Shown here piece after piece: positions 30,001 through 40,078 of a stretch of DNA of 64,000 nucleotides (the stretch's first letter is position 1; each line of letters begins with the position of its first letter). The DNA comes from a virus, in IMG/VR virus record IMGVR_UViG_3300030118_007055, positions 1 to 64,000 of that record; one strand, 5' to 3'. Under the pieces are notes generated by a model. The model saw only the letters and a program-made list of their open reading frames with translations. It was not told the origin of the DNA and did not search any database. Both the position numbers and the translations under genes were made by a program.

Positions 30001-32243
30001 TACCTGACAGAACTTTTGATTGCAAATTAAAATTAGTTAGAGTCCCAAGCAACTACCACCCATTAAGAGCTAATGGACAGGATAAGAGATACTATGCTAC
30101 TGAGCAAGAATTCAATAATGCTACAGAGAATCAAAAGAGAGTTTACATTGGAGATTGGGATGGCACTTTTAATCAAGAATTACAATGGACTGATAATCCA
30201 GCTTGGATAGTTTATGATTTACTAACTAATAAACGTTATGGGATGGGGCAGCATTTAGACAAAAATAAAATAAATGTTTGGGAATTATATAAGATTGGTA
30301 GATTTTGTGATGCAGTAAATGAAAAAGGTGTTTTTGTTGGAGTTCCCGATGGACAAGGTGGACTTGAACCTCGGTTTTCATGCAATATCCTCTTTAAACA
30401 AAATGAAAAAATATATGATGTTATAAACACTGTAGTATCTTTATTTAGAGGTAGTGTCTTTTTTGGAGATGATGAAATAAATTTTGTAGATGATAGACCA
30501 AGGAGTTTTATAAATTTAATCACAAATGAGTCAGTAAAAGGTGGGTCATTTACATATTCTAATAATAGGAGAGATCAGGTATATAATGTCATAGAGATAA
30601 GTTATAATGACAGATTTGATAATTTTTTACCAAAAATAGAAACCGTAGAAGACGAAGAAGATATACGTAGAAGAGGTGTATTTAAAACTAGAATTCAAGG
30701 TGTTGGCATAACATCAAGAGGAATGGCAAGGAGAGCTGCTCTCCATCACATGTTCCACAAAATAAATGAAAATCAAACTGTGTCATTTGTGGCTGGGTTG
30801 CCAACTATGCTATCACAACCTGGAGATTTAATCAACATAGAGGACGAATTAAAGACCAATAGTATTAGTTTTGGTAAAGTTTTAGGTGTTAATGCTGATA
30901 CACAGGAGATAAGAATTAGTAATACATTTGTTCCCAGTGAGATGACTGGCAACTTAACTATTTATAACCCAACAGGGATTGATACTATTTCATCAATAAA
31001 TAGTTTAGCTGCTAAAAATAGACAGAGATTAGTTGGCGGTTTTACCATAAGCGGTAATTTATCAAGTAACAGCGCAACCTCTACATGGACTGATAATTTT
31101 ACAGGTAATTATGATTTTTCTGGTTATAGACAAGGATATACTGGAGTTGAGGGCGGTTTTGAAGAATACGCAACATACACTGGCACTGGTTCTAATGTTT
31201 TATATTTTGACCCAAGTCTAACTGGATGGGTTTATAGTATTGGCGGTAGCTTTGAAAAGGATAATAGCTTTGCCAAATTTATTAGTGAAACTACAACAAT
31301 AGAGAAAAACACTTATCTAAGCGCTCTAAGTACGGGTGTTCTTGCTAATTATGATACCTCCACAGCGACTAATAGAGGAGTAGATAGATTTAGTGGTAGC
31401 GGAGCTTTTTCTGGCAGTATGTTACCTTCAGATGATGTCATTTATACTAAAGGTATATTAGAATCAGAAATAAGTATAACATCTCCATCTCAAATATCAG
31501 TACTCAATTTAACTGGAACTACTAATCCAATAAATCAAAATTATGGAACATTAGTATCGGGAGTAAAGAGTTCTCAAACTGGTTTATTAAATAACATAGT
31601 GATAGGAAGCCCTTGCAAATTTGAAATATCAGGAGCGTCTCCTACCACTTTTAAAATAATGGATATTAGAGAGGAAAACCCTAATGAATTTACTGTTACC
31701 GCAAATCTTTATGATACTGGTAAATATGATTTAATAGAAAAAAATATTAGTATTGAAAAACTAGCTAATACTTTCAGTTATCAAAAAGCTTCCACTCAAG
31801 TAAATAATTTAACTTATCATACATTATCTCCAGTTACCGCGCTAACATTGACAACTGGCACTGGGGTTGAAGATCCAAATTCAAGCTTCTCAATAACTGG
31901 CACTTGGTCAGATCCAAACGGCTCTAACTCAACTGGTTATTTAGTTGAGTTAACAGATCCTACATTATATGTAAACTCTCAAAACGTTGCAACTGCGACT
32001 GCGGCTTTTGATGGATTAGATACAATGGGAACTTACACATTAAAAGTTCAAGCATTAGGCGCTGCGAGTAGTGCTTTAAATTTTGATAGTTCTAACTTAA
32101 ATGCATATTACAATTCCGCTTTTTCAAACACATCTAAATTCATAATCGTTGACGATTTAGTAACTTTTGATTCATCGTTTTTAGAAGGTTTCACAATTGA
32201 GCCTGTAAGAAGAGGCGATATTACAATTTTTGTTCAAGAATAA
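27081..32243 (+). CDS. gpJ-like central tail-fibre/host-specificity protein
   Basis: A 1720-aa protein. The N-terminus (PKLGEMSYGASYSFVETLDL, LSDGPIAGLV) is the hallmark of the lambda gpJ family, which forms the tail tip and contacts the receptor. The phage-tail hub region follows (IVYDLLTNKRYGMGQHLD, NTVVSLFRGSVFFGDDEINF). A carbohydrate-binding-like module is inserted at about residues 250-375, related to those of the 1555-aa protein. The C-terminal part has a fibronectin-III-like domain (FSITGTWSDPNGSNSTGYLV). At 1720 residues it is longer than lambda gpJ (about 1130). Confidence 0.88.
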   Translation: MDHIIKKTKLAGANTPMYRPPKLGEMSYGASYSFVETLDLLSDGPIAGLVNQQGQIVRDADLLQGVYLNDTPVAVNTQPQKAVDKIFENTKTSAQVTGQIHITGFFNQLNGKDPTSLIVEPIGQTAHTAFSSTNLSATAGIAPNWSHLNSAESKVHNDSTEVNVSNAFLYGSVVHHIADRSLKGSMVSVKNDFKAHNNLFGLYMGNTPRSTSDRKLEYISGFEPTAPNAILERKSKKGGPSAQANYKSYLIYSDLQDVSKSINTTKSSFASSGTITFTDGVYTFTNAAVNGFIQETDNTNIVEGRVYRVQFTIFDYSSGAIKVRHPFNSANVSGDGKFTFTAVATSSGTDAGKFMLMVQTAAANFKVKDISICEIVEKVPDNYKFLFGFGKRGLENIPSRGLKFERRKSTDSNKNFNFFTNPIKDTSSNSNSIFELTKVLSDEFATMSNLKAEGESNTANGGKYQSQLVDQVFERFTNVQSLSVEFNGEAESWKKSLDSFFRRIDKDAFIVYRPFTSQPNLNFSLIDPNSPKINDFESNFTYQGLMDYEFNFQSSELSDGINLKDFALANKEQIEVFDFVLPKIDNNGTLSQEVVGFYLIALKSESSSSTDEKRGKGQKYDFTTHFHGFNQNVVNILKNITTFKYQQSTAFSSSILSNLNSQKFNYSNVLAELKLGTELQQPFKFFNKIYIDKIYNEKLFGPFRQEGNVQRIISNEKMLSKNDFETQLSESDVEGSQDERKADGSAGEIKFLNYSQWADNLNPSFDEEASPITHTIYNPNVDEVYVTLLLESLKDTLHKEVRPDALKDETFAADKKIEPANTYPSLLEVRITTGTVDPRTNKKTPNGEVRDYRFVALINTPTLVDLGNPESSPMDFPWIKLGSFQDSGAETNKINTPISLPPALLVDRAGVGEGNELLPHRYVEIKKISCETNSVLIDKDVKLKSVTEIIPVNLTYPFSAIVGTKIDSRTVDNIPDRTFDCKLKLVRVPSNYHPLRANGQDKRYYATEQEFNNATENQKRVYIGDWDGTFNQELQWTDNPAWIVYDLLTNKRYGMGQHLDKNKINVWELYKIGRFCDAVNEKGVFVGVPDGQGGLEPRFSCNILFKQNEKIYDVINTVVSLFRGSVFFGDDEINFVDDRPRSFINLITNESVKGGSFTYSNNRRDQVYNVIEISYNDRFDNFLPKIETVEDEEDIRRRGVFKTRIQGVGITSRGMARRAALHHMFHKINENQTVSFVAGLPTMLSQPGDLINIEDELKTNSISFGKVLGVNADTQEIRISNTFVPSEMTGNLTIYNPTGIDTISSINSLAAKNRQRLVGGFTISGNLSSNSATSTWTDNFTGNYDFSGYRQGYTGVEGGFEEYATYTGTGSNVLYFDPSLTGWVYSIGGSFEKDNSFAKFISETTTIEKNTYLSALSTGVLANYDTSTATNRGVDRFSGSGAFSGSMLPSDDVIYTKGILESEISITSPSQISVLNLTGTTNPINQNYGTLVSGVKSSQTGLLNNIVIGSPCKFEISGASPTTFKIMDIREENPNEFTVTANLYDTGKYDLIEKNISIEKLANTFSYQKASTQVNNLTYHTLSPVTALTLTTGTGVEDPNSSFSITGTWSDPNGSNSTGYLVELTDPTLYVNSQNVATATAAFDGLDTMGTYTLKVQALGAASSALNFDSSNLNAYYNSAFSNTSKFIIVDDLVTFDSSFLEGFTIEPVRRGDITIFVQE

Positions 32244-35200
32244 ATGGCTACAATAAACATATTAGATACAAGCTCGACTGGTTTTATACCTTATTATGAT
32301 GAGGCGTTTACAGAATTTATAAAAGCCACTGGCGCTGGTAAAATTTATAATGGCTCTGGTTTGTATGACTCATTTCTAATTGGAATGAGCAAAGACATTG
32401 CAGACATAACCCCAACCATAAGTGGAACTCTTTCAGAATCTTTAACATTTGCATCTGGAAACACTATAGGCACAGTTGATATAAGAGGTACTGGTGATAA
32501 TTATTTTAATGGCCTTACTGGGTCAACATTTACTGGTCAAAGTTTAGACCCTAGCTCTACGTACTTTCATGGTTTATATGCTAGGATGACTGGTGTTCCA
32601 GGTATAGGAGGTGGTGTTGCAACTGGTATTTTAGGTTCTGGAGCAGATGCGACATCTTTTTCAAGTGGTTTATATAGTGGTTCATTTACAACTGACGCAA
32701 GGATATACAATTTTGATACTATATATAATACTGGCACTCAAAGTGGTAGTGGAATTTTTTTAGAAAAAAGCTCAGTAATAGGTTTATCAATATTTGATAG
32801 ACTAGGTGAAGATATAGATACAAATGAGGAGTTTATAGGCAATCCTTTTATATCAGGAGTTCACATAGATATTATGAACTCTGACGGGTCTATAGCAAAG
32901 TCTGGGTTTTTATCTGGATATAGACAAGCTGAATTTGTTTTTGGTGAAGGTGATAACGTAAATATATTTGGTTCTTTTGCCACGGACTATGGAATAAGAA
33001 CTAGAATAGTAAGTTTTGACGAAGACATCTCCACAGGTAATATATTTTTACATGGCAATAGAGTTGAAATTAATTCTATAAATGTTGTAGATGGGACAGG
33101 TTCATTTTTAGATGAAAATCCAATAAATTTCATAGCACCCAATACTGGCTTATCTAATGCGTTACCTTTTACAAATCGTCAAAAAATAAGTGATTATAAT
33201 ATAAGTGGAGCTATATCACTCAACCTAAAATTTGAGCCGACTAGAGCTAAGTTCAAGGATGTTCAAATTTTTGCAACTAGCGGAGATATTGAATCTTTAG
33301 TTTTAGACTCTAAATCTTTAATTAAAACACAACCAATATTTGGTCGCGTTGCTCCAATAAGATTAGTTAGCGATGATGGCTTAGATGCGAATAGGGATTA
33401 CAATTTTAAAATAATTCCTAGCTCTGATGTTGCTACTGGTAGACCTTGGGTTATTGGTCCTTATAGAATTGCAGAAAAGAAATTAGCGAATACGAATCCA
33501 ATTTTTTCTAATGTAGGATTTCCTCAAAACATTGAAAGTAAAATAGGTTTTGGTACAAGTGTGCCACCTGAATCTAATACTTTAGAAGTATATGGAACAG
33601 CTGCGGGAGCAACATCGCCATCAATAGTCGTTGGAATAGGCACAACAACGACCACCGCCACTGTTGGAATAGGAACCTCCACTGCCCCTACTGGCAAAAA
33701 TACTTTTGAGGTGGTAGGTATAGGTTCAACAGCGCCATCACTTGTAATTGGTACAGGAAGCGCAACCGCTGGTGTAGGAATCGGTACAACGGAAGCGCCG
33801 ACGGGTAACACTTTAGAAGTCGTTGGTTTAGGAACGACATCGCCATCAATCGTTGTCGGCATCGGATCAACGGCTACTGCGACCGTCGGTATCGGCACAA
33901 GTGCAGCGCCTACTGGTAAAAACACGTTGGAGGTTGTGGGTATCGGAAGTACGATCCCATCTTTAATTGTGGGTTCAGGTAGCGGAACAGCAGGAGTTGG
34001 CATAGGAACAACTCAATTATCATCAACTGGTAATACTTTAGAGGTTGTTGGTATTGGATCAACAATTCCATCTATCGCTGTTTCATGCGGAATCGGATCA
34101 ACAGCGGGTTTTGTTGGCATCGGTTCATCTGACCCAAGTTTTCCATTAGATGCCTCTACCATATCAAAGGCAAATATAGCCGCAGCAAATAGTTTTATTT
34201 TTTCTACTGGCTCAGCAATATTTGGAGGCGCTAATCATATTATAAGTGGAGACTTTAACGTAATAGCTGGAGGCTCAAAAGGTCAAATCTCAGGAAATAA
34301 TTTTAACTTTATTGGTGGGGGTACAGGGGTAAATGTAGACTTGAGTCAATTCTCATCGAGTATTGGAGGTTTTGACAATGATATAAATAATGGAAGTTAC
34401 TCAGTTATAGGTGGAGGTAGGCAGAACCTTATTAGTGGAGTAGATGGAGAATCTCACTCTGATAACAGTGCCATATTAGGAGGACAGGAAAACAAAATAG
34501 TCGCTGCTCCATATGGATTTATAGGTGGTGGGGCTAACCACTTGATAACTGGCTCAACGTCTATTTATAGTGCAATATTAGGTGGTAATAATAACCAAAT
34601 AAAACAATCTCAATTTGGTGTAATTCTAGGTGGAGATGGTAGTAAAATTACACATGCAAACCATGCTCTAACAGCTGGTAATTTTTCTACAGTACAATCA
34701 GGGCATAATGGAGCTTTTGTTTTATCTGATTCAAGAAGTGCAGAATATACATCTAGTGGTGCTAACACTTTAAATTTAAGATTTCAAAGTGGATTATTTT
34801 TAGACACTGATAGTGGTATTTTTATTAATGGTAATCCAGTAGTAACTGGAGATAACTCCTCAGATGTAGATACTTTACAAACTGTTACTAGTAGAGGCGC
34901 AACCACGACTAATGATATAACAGTTGCCGATCTACTTGTTCAAAATGATGGACAAGTAAGAGCAAATGGCGCTGGCGGTTTAACCCTTGGGAATACAAAT
35001 GGAGGAACAATTTTTGTAAGTGGAACTTCAGCTAAAAGCGTAATCACACCTAGAGTTAATCATCTTTATTTACAATCAAATAGAGATGAAGATGACATCA
35101 TTTTCCAAGCAGGAGAAGCTGATGTGGAAATGGCAAGGTTTGATTCCGCAAATCAAAGGTTTGGTATAGGGACAAATAATCCACAAGAAAAATTACATGT

Positions 35201-38200
35201 ATACAATGCGGGAACAGCAGTAGTTGAAGTAGAAGGCACTAATGGATCAGGAATATTTAAAGCAACAAACAGCCAAGGTTCTTACGCATGGTATGTTGAT
35301 GAAGATAACGATTCATTTAGATTGCATGATTTTATAGATTCCGCAGATAGAATAATGATTACTGGCAATGGTAATGTTTCTATAGCAACAACAGAAGTTG
35401 CTCCACACAAACTGAACGTAAAAGGCACAATTTCAAGGCTTAATAGCTCTAATATACAGGTTGTAAACCTTCAAACGGCAAGTGAGGCTGGTCAGGTATC
35501 AGTTCTAAATGCTGGAGGAACAGAAAGAGTTTTACTTCATTCTAATGGAGAAAGTTTTTTTAACGGCGGTAGTGTCGGCATAGGAACAACTGATCCAGAT
35601 GCACCTTTACATATAAAAACCTCTTCAAATGTAAACACCTTACGTGTTGACTCTGCTTATAATGAAGGAGCTGGCGCAGTTGCTACAATAAAAACCACAG
35701 CTAATGGAAATGTTTTAAGCCTAGAATCTGCTACAACTTCTGATAGTAGAGAAATTTTTGAAGTTAAAAATTCAAACGGTACAGTTCTTGAAGTTCAAGG
35801 TGATGGTAATGTTGGTATAAACAAAACTGATCCTGTATCAGCCCTTCACGTTGTTGGAGATGGATCAAATGCAGTGCGGATTGATAATGGTCATTTAAGA
35901 GTAACAACCACTTCTAATAATGACGCTATTCAAATCAATTCATCTGTTAGTAACGAAGCTAGAATACTTGCCTCTGATTTTGGAACATCCTCTGCTCATC
36001 CATTAAAAATAGCAGGAGATTATGTAAGAATTACTACAAGTGGAAATGCTGCTGCAACTGAAGTAGCAAGATTCACAGCAGATGGTGATGTTGGTGTAGG
36101 AACAACTGATCCTTTAGCAAAAATAAATACCAACGCACAATACTTCAATCCAATTACAGATGGAGAAAGCACGACATTAACAATTGGTACAAGTAATTCT
36201 GAAAGCGGTAAATCTAATATAATATTACAGAGTAATACTGAAATAGATAACGAAATTATGGGTGGAGTTTATTTCGCTCATGGAAGTGGACAAGCAGATG
36301 CTCACCGCACGGTTGCAGCTATAGAGTCTAGAGTTTCAGCTCATGGTACTACATCTTTGAATGGTGCAGATTTGTTATTCTTCACTAAACCAAAAGGCGC
36401 TGGAAGAGGAAGTGGAGACCCTCAATTATTTATTGGCGATAACGAAGAAGTTGGAATTGGAACTGGAAATCCAGCATGTAGATTTCACGTTAATTGTGAA
36501 GCTAATGAAGAAGTCGCTAGATTTGAATCTCAAGATAATGACGCTTTTATAAGAATAAAAGATAATACTGATAGTGTTTTTATAAGCCATGATGCCTCTG
36601 ACGATATAATGGGTCTTGGTTTTAACCAAAGTGCATCTTCTAGCAATCTTAACATCACTTCAGCAGGTAATGTCGGAATAGGAACAATTGCGGCTAGCAC
36701 AGTTGGAGGAACTGCGGCACTCACATTACAAAATTCAAGTGTGGCAATGGCTTGGGGTCCAAGTGTTGGCGAAGTAGTTTATCATAGAAGATTAAGTGCA
36801 GGTAAATTCCAAATCGTGCCATACTATGGAGGAAACATAGGAGAACTTCAATTGGCTCCTTACGGAGAAAATGACACTCCAGTTGTTATAGGAGCAACCG
36901 CTGCCGTGGCAGATGTGAAACTCCATGTAGAAGGAGTTATCTCTGGATCGAGTAATGCAATGTTTGATGGTAATGTTGGTATAGGAACAGTTAATCCAAC
37001 AAGCCGTTTTAGTGTCGGAGCGATGGCTGTAGGTAGGGCAGATGGCTCTGCGGTCACTGCAATGACTAAAACTATAGCCAACACCACCATTGGGGCGAAA
37101 CTTAGCTTCACTGGAGGAAACAACTCAAATAACAATATTATAGGTGGCCTAAGTATGGGTAATGAAGGTGAGGAATATGCAGGTATGTATTCTATTGATG
37201 GTGGGGCAGGTGGAGTAACTAACTTAGCTTTGTTTGCAGGAGACTCTACTTCAACTAATGAAGTTATGAGGCTTCAGAGTAATGGTAATATTGGTATTGG
37301 AGTAACTAATCCTCTAGCACCTTTACATTTGCAGGGATCAGCCTTAGCAGGTTATGAAGCTGGAGATGTGAGTGCAGACACCATGATGGTGATTGAGAAT
37401 GATGATAATGCGAGATTGGCTATTGTTGCTGCCGATCTTTGTGATGTATTCTTTGGAGATGCTGCGGATCAAGATGTAGGAAGAATTAGATATAATCATA
37501 GTGCGAATTCAATGGCATTTTTTACAAATGGCAGCGAGAAAATGCGTATTGACTCCGATGGTAAGGTAGGTATAGGAACAGATAATCCTAGTCAAGAATT
37601 AACCATATCCACTAAATCTGCTTCTGAAAATAATGCTACTTTGCATTTAGAAGTTGATGGCACTAACGTAGAGGGATTCATTAATCAAAATAACGGAGAA
37701 ATGCAATTCATTTCTCGCGAAAACACCACCAACGGTACATTTAAATTTCAAGGATCAAATGGTAGTGCATTTACTAACTACATGGTTATTGATGCTAATG
37801 GTAAAGTTGGTATAGGTAGCAATACTCCTGCTTACAAACTTGATGTTGCAGGTAGCATACAAGCCAAAGATGCTGGAGTTTTAGCTGGCGTTGGTGGTGA
37901 TGCAGATGGGTTTATATTTCATGACCTTTACACTGCTGGGGGTAATTATTGGGGATATAAGGCTTTAAGTAGCCCTAATAGACTTGCGATAGTTACTGAT
38001 GGAACTGAAGTATTAACCGTTGATTCAAATGCTAGAGTTGGTATAGGAACAAATAGTCCATCAGGGAAGTTAGATGTTGTTGGATTTTATAGAATAGGAA
38101 ATAACGTAACAAACAACAATAACAAATTATCCAGAATATTGGGTAGACATTATAACAACTCTGAGTTAGATCTTAATATTTTAACCTCAAATTCTACAAG

Positions 38201-39023
38201 CAGCACAAATCACATCAGTTTCGGAGGAGGTTCTTCGAGTTATAATCAGGCAACTACCATTGCTTTTTATACCTCACCGAATAACACTTCAGTTTATGCA
38301 GCAGGAACTGAAAGAATGCGTATAGATATAAATGGTAACGTTGGCATAGGAAACTTTTTTTCAGCTGATAATTCAAATGACCCCACTGGAACAAGGGTTC
38401 ATATAGCGGCTGAAGATACGAGTCCAAGTTTAGATGCAGCAACACTTGATGATTCCTCTTTAGTTGTTGGTAATTCTGATAGAGCCTACGGAATGGTATT
38501 TGGTGTTAGAAATGGTGGTCAAGGACAGATTCAACAGAGAAGAATGACATCTGCTCCTAGCGTCAATAACTATGCATTAGAACTCCAACCATACGGAGGA
38601 AATGTCGGAATTGGAACTGAAGACCCTAGTGACAAATTAACTGTAAATGGGTCTTTTTCTGCTAGTAGTAAAACTTTTAATATTGAACACCCTACGCAAT
38701 CAGGAAAACGATTAATTCATGGTTGTTTTGAGGGTCCAGAACATGGGGTTTACTTTAGAGGTAAAACACAAGATAGCGGTATACAAGCTCCAGAATATTG
38801 GTCTGCATTAGTTGATATAGAATCAATGACAGTTGATGTAACTCCAATAGGTCCGAATCAAAGTATTTATGTTGATAGAATAGAAGATAATGGGGATGTG
38901 TATGTTGGCGCTAATACTAGCGAGCCGCTTAATTATTTTTATATTATTTATGGTGAACGAAAAGATGTAGATAAGTTAGAAGTTGTAAAAGATAATCCTC
39001 CTCCAAACACAGGAACTGCTTAA
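32244..39023 (+). CDS. giant tail fibre with VGIGT repeats
   Basis: A 2259-aa protein following gpJ-like directly. The N-terminal ~430 residues are unique (MATINILDTSSTGFIPYYDE). About residues 440-640 are near-perfect repeats (see 33600-34140), and 650-830 are YadA-head-like repeats (IIAGG/IGGG patterns such as SIGGFDNDINNGSYSVIGGG). About 930-2150 holds many VGIGTxxPxxxL beta-fibre repeats with interspersed domains. The C-terminus (KTFNIEHPTQSGKRLIHGCF, EGPEHGVYFRG) is a capping domain seen in marine phage fibres. It is probably a trimeric long fibre for host recognition. Confidence 0.85.
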   Translation: MATINILDTSSTGFIPYYDEAFTEFIKATGAGKIYNGSGLYDSFLIGMSKDIADITPTISGTLSESLTFASGNTIGTVDIRGTGDNYFNGLTGSTFTGQSLDPSSTYFHGLYARMTGVPGIGGGVATGILGSGADATSFSSGLYSGSFTTDARIYNFDTIYNTGTQSGSGIFLEKSSVIGLSIFDRLGEDIDTNEEFIGNPFISGVHIDIMNSDGSIAKSGFLSGYRQAEFVFGEGDNVNIFGSFATDYGIRTRIVSFDEDISTGNIFLHGNRVEINSINVVDGTGSFLDENPINFIAPNTGLSNALPFTNRQKISDYNISGAISLNLKFEPTRAKFKDVQIFATSGDIESLVLDSKSLIKTQPIFGRVAPIRLVSDDGLDANRDYNFKIIPSSDVATGRPWVIGPYRIAEKKLANTNPIFSNVGFPQNIESKIGFGTSVPPESNTLEVYGTAAGATSPSIVVGIGTTTTTATVGIGTSTAPTGKNTFEVVGIGSTAPSLVIGTGSATAGVGIGTTEAPTGNTLEVVGLGTTSPSIVVGIGSTATATVGIGTSAAPTGKNTLEVVGIGSTIPSLIVGSGSGTAGVGIGTTQLSSTGNTLEVVGIGSTIPSIAVSCGIGSTAGFVGIGSSDPSFPLDASTISKANIAAANSFIFSTGSAIFGGANHIISGDFNVIAGGSKGQISGNNFNFIGGGTGVNVDLSQFSSSIGGFDNDINNGSYSVIGGGRQNLISGVDGESHSDNSAILGGQENKIVAAPYGFIGGGANHLITGSTSIYSAILGGNNNQIKQSQFGVILGGDGSKITHANHALTAGNFSTVQSGHNGAFVLSDSRSAEYTSSGANTLNLRFQSGLFLDTDSGIFINGNPVVTGDNSSDVDTLQTVTSRGATTTNDITVADLLVQNDGQVRANGAGGLTLGNTNGGTIFVSGTSAKSVITPRVNHLYLQSNRDEDDIIFQAGEADVEMARFDSANQRFGIGTNNPQEKLHVYNAGTAVVEVEGTNGSGIFKATNSQGSYAWYVDEDNDSFRLHDFIDSADRIMITGNGNVSIATTEVAPHKLNVKGTISRLNSSNIQVVNLQTASEAGQVSVLNAGGTERVLLHSNGESFFNGGSVGIGTTDPDAPLHIKTSSNVNTLRVDSAYNEGAGAVATIKTTANGNVLSLESATTSDSREIFEVKNSNGTVLEVQGDGNVGINKTDPVSALHVVGDGSNAVRIDNGHLRVTTTSNNDAIQINSSVSNEARILASDFGTSSAHPLKIAGDYVRITTSGNAAATEVARFTADGDVGVGTTDPLAKINTNAQYFNPITDGESTTLTIGTSNSESGKSNIILQSNTEIDNEIMGGVYFAHGSGQADAHRTVAAIESRVSAHGTTSLNGADLLFFTKPKGAGRGSGDPQLFIGDNEEVGIGTGNPACRFHVNCEANEEVARFESQDNDAFIRIKDNTDSVFISHDASDDIMGLGFNQSASSSNLNITSAGNVGIGTIAASTVGGTAALTLQNSSVAMAWGPSVGEVVYHRRLSAGKFQIVPYYGGNIGELQLAPYGENDTPVVIGATAAVADVKLHVEGVISGSSNAMFDGNVGIGTVNPTSRFSVGAMAVGRADGSAVTAMTKTIANTTIGAKLSFTGGNNSNNNIIGGLSMGNEGEEYAGMYSIDGGAGGVTNLALFAGDSTSTNEVMRLQSNGNIGIGVTNPLAPLHLQGSALAGYEAGDVSADTMMVIENDDNARLAIVAADLCDVFFGDAADQDVGRIRYNHSANSMAFFTNGSEKMRIDSDGKVGIGTDNPSQELTISTKSASENNATLHLEVDGTNVEGFINQNNGEMQFISRENTTNGTFKFQGSNGSAFTNYMVIDANGKVGIGSNTPAYKLDVAGSIQAKDAGVLAGVGGDADGFIFHDLYTAGGNYWGYKALSSPNRLAIVTDGTEVLTVDSNARVGIGTNSPSGKLDVVGFYRIGNNVTNNNNKLSRILGRHYNNSELDLNILTSNSTSSTNHISFGGGSSSYNQATTIAFYTSPNNTSVYAAGTERMRIDINGNVGIGNFFSADNSNDPTGTRVHIAAEDTSPSLDAATLDDSSLVVGNSDRAYGMVFGVRNGGQGQIQQRRMTSAPSVNNYALELQPYGGNVGIGTEDPSDKLTVNGSFSASSKTFNIEHPTQSGKRLIHGCFEGPEHGVYFRGKTQDSGIQAPEYWSALVDIESMTVDVTPIGPNQSIYVDRIEDNGDVYVGANTSEPLNYFYIIYGERKDVDKLEVVKDNPPPNTGTA
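33600..34140 (+). repeat. intragenic tandem repeat, about five units of ~37 codons
   Basis: The protein unit is approximately PS-VVG-GS-T--VGIGT--APTGNTLEVVGIGST and is repeated about five times. The protein is well conserved between units, but the codons differ: VGIG is encoded as gttggaatagga, gtaggaatcggt, gtcggtatcggc and gttggcatagga in successive units. By eye the segment also uses more G and C in third positions than the rest of the gene. Confidence 0.75.
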
Positions 39024-39066
39024 ATAATGAATTTGAATTTTTAGTATATTTTAATATATTAAATTA

Positions 39067-39750
39067 ATGCTTAAATGTATATTTTTAACGCCAATAGCTG
39101 ACACTTTATCAGGTAATCTTTTACCAAATTATTTAAGACTGCAATCATGGTGTGAAAAAAATAACTCTGCCATACTAACCTGTCATAGATTGTTTTTAAA
39201 TTTTGCTCGCAATTATCTTGCAACAGGAGGAAAAGGATTTGTTGATACTAGCCCACCAGAAGCAGAGTGGCTGTTTTGGATAGATTCTGATGTAAATTTT
39301 ACTATAGAACAAGTTGAATATTTACTATCAATTGATCCTAGTAAAAAATTTGTAACAGGTTGGTACAGATCAAATTATTCTGACAACGCAATGGTTGGAA
39401 ATTGGGATGAGGATTTCTTTAGGAAGCACCATCACATGCCTTTTAGCTCAGTCGAATGGCTCGATGAGCTTGGAAAAAAATCACCGAATAAACTAGTAGA
39501 AGTAGATTGGTGTGGTTTCGGTTTTACTAAAATCCATAGATCTATATTTGAACAAATGGATTACCCATATTTTCCATTAAATCATGCGGAAATAAAAGAT
39601 TGTGATAACCGACAGGGCGGCAAATTTAATTTAAATGATTTATCTTTTGAGGATGTTAGTTTTTGTCAGAACTGCTACAAAAAAACAGGCATAAAACCTT
39701 TGGTAGTGCCTTCAGTAAGATTACCACATTATAAATCATTCTTCGTTTAA
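39067..39750 (+). CDS. GT-A-type glycosyltransferase-like protein
   Basis: A 227-aa protein with a nucleotide-diphospho-sugar transferase look: an N-terminal LTPIADTLSGNLLPNYLRL, the D-x-D-like WLFWIDSDVNF, KKFVTGWYRSNYS, and VDWCGFGFTKIHRSIFE before FEDVSFCQNCYKKTG. Similar proteins are widespread in large phages and may glycosylate virion proteins or host surface sugars. It is the last rightward gene; its stop overlaps the convergent gene at 39736 by 15 nt. Confidence 0.7.
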   Translation: MLKCIFLTPIADTLSGNLLPNYLRLQSWCEKNNSAILTCHRLFLNFARNYLATGGKGFVDTSPPEAEWLFWIDSDVNFTIEQVEYLLSIDPSKKFVTGWYRSNYSDNAMVGNWDEDFFRKHHHMPFSSVEWLDELGKKSPNKLVEVDWCGFGFTKIHRSIFEQMDYPYFPLNHAEIKDCDNRQGGKFNLNDLSFEDVSFCQNCYKKTGIKPLVVPSVRLPHYKSFFV

Positions 39751-39969
39751 TTTTTCGTCTACTTTAAACGCTTGGAAATGCGGAGTATTTCCATTACTAA
39801 AATCATTTTTAAAAATACAAACTTTGTGGAGTTTGCCATCAATGTTTATATTGCCTGATAAAAAAGTTTTGCCGTTTGGTTGTTCTTTGGTCCAAAAAAC
39901 CCCAACTTTATTCTTTTTCCATTTCGATGGTTTTTTGTTCAAGGGCTTCGATGAAGTCTTTTCTTGCAT
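39736..39969 (-). CDS. hypothetical protein (DUF736-like pattern)
   Basis: A 77-aa protein: a lysine-rich N-terminus, then KVGVFWTKEQPNGKTFLSGN and HKVCIFKNDFSNGNTPHFQA, a three-strand pattern like small DUF736-type proteins of phages and plasmids. Its first ~60 nt overlap the preceding 56-aa gene in another frame. Confidence 0.6.
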   Translation of the reverse strand: MQEKTSSKPLNKKPSKWKKNKVGVFWTKEQPNGKTFLSGNINIDGKLHKVCIFKNDFSNGNTPHFQAFKVDEKLNEE

Positions 39970-40078
39970 GATGCGGTAATGATTTATATTTTGATTTTAG
40001 ATTTCTGTAAACTCTCCTAGTAAAATCATTCATAGGAGGGCAAATTTTTCTAAGCCTTTTAGCGACTCTTCCATTCAT
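39908..40078 (-). CDS. small basic protein
   Basis: A 56-aa, Arg/Lys-rich protein (MNGRVAKRLRKICPPMNDFT, then RRVYRNLKSKYKSLPHHARK and an acidic end). Its ATG overlaps the stop of the GNAT gene (ATGA). The sequence suggests nucleic-acid binding; unrecognised. Confidence 0.6.
   Translation of the reverse strand: MNGRVAKRLRKICPPMNDFTRRVYRNLKSKYKSLPHHARKDFIEALEQKTIEMEKE

Noticed and set aside
33524-34003. A 159-aa antisense ORF in the fibre repeat region, rich in Pro/Val/Ile
   Set aside because: It is the complement of the repetitive GIGT/VVG codons; length is a by-product of repeat composition and there is no promoter or ribosome site.
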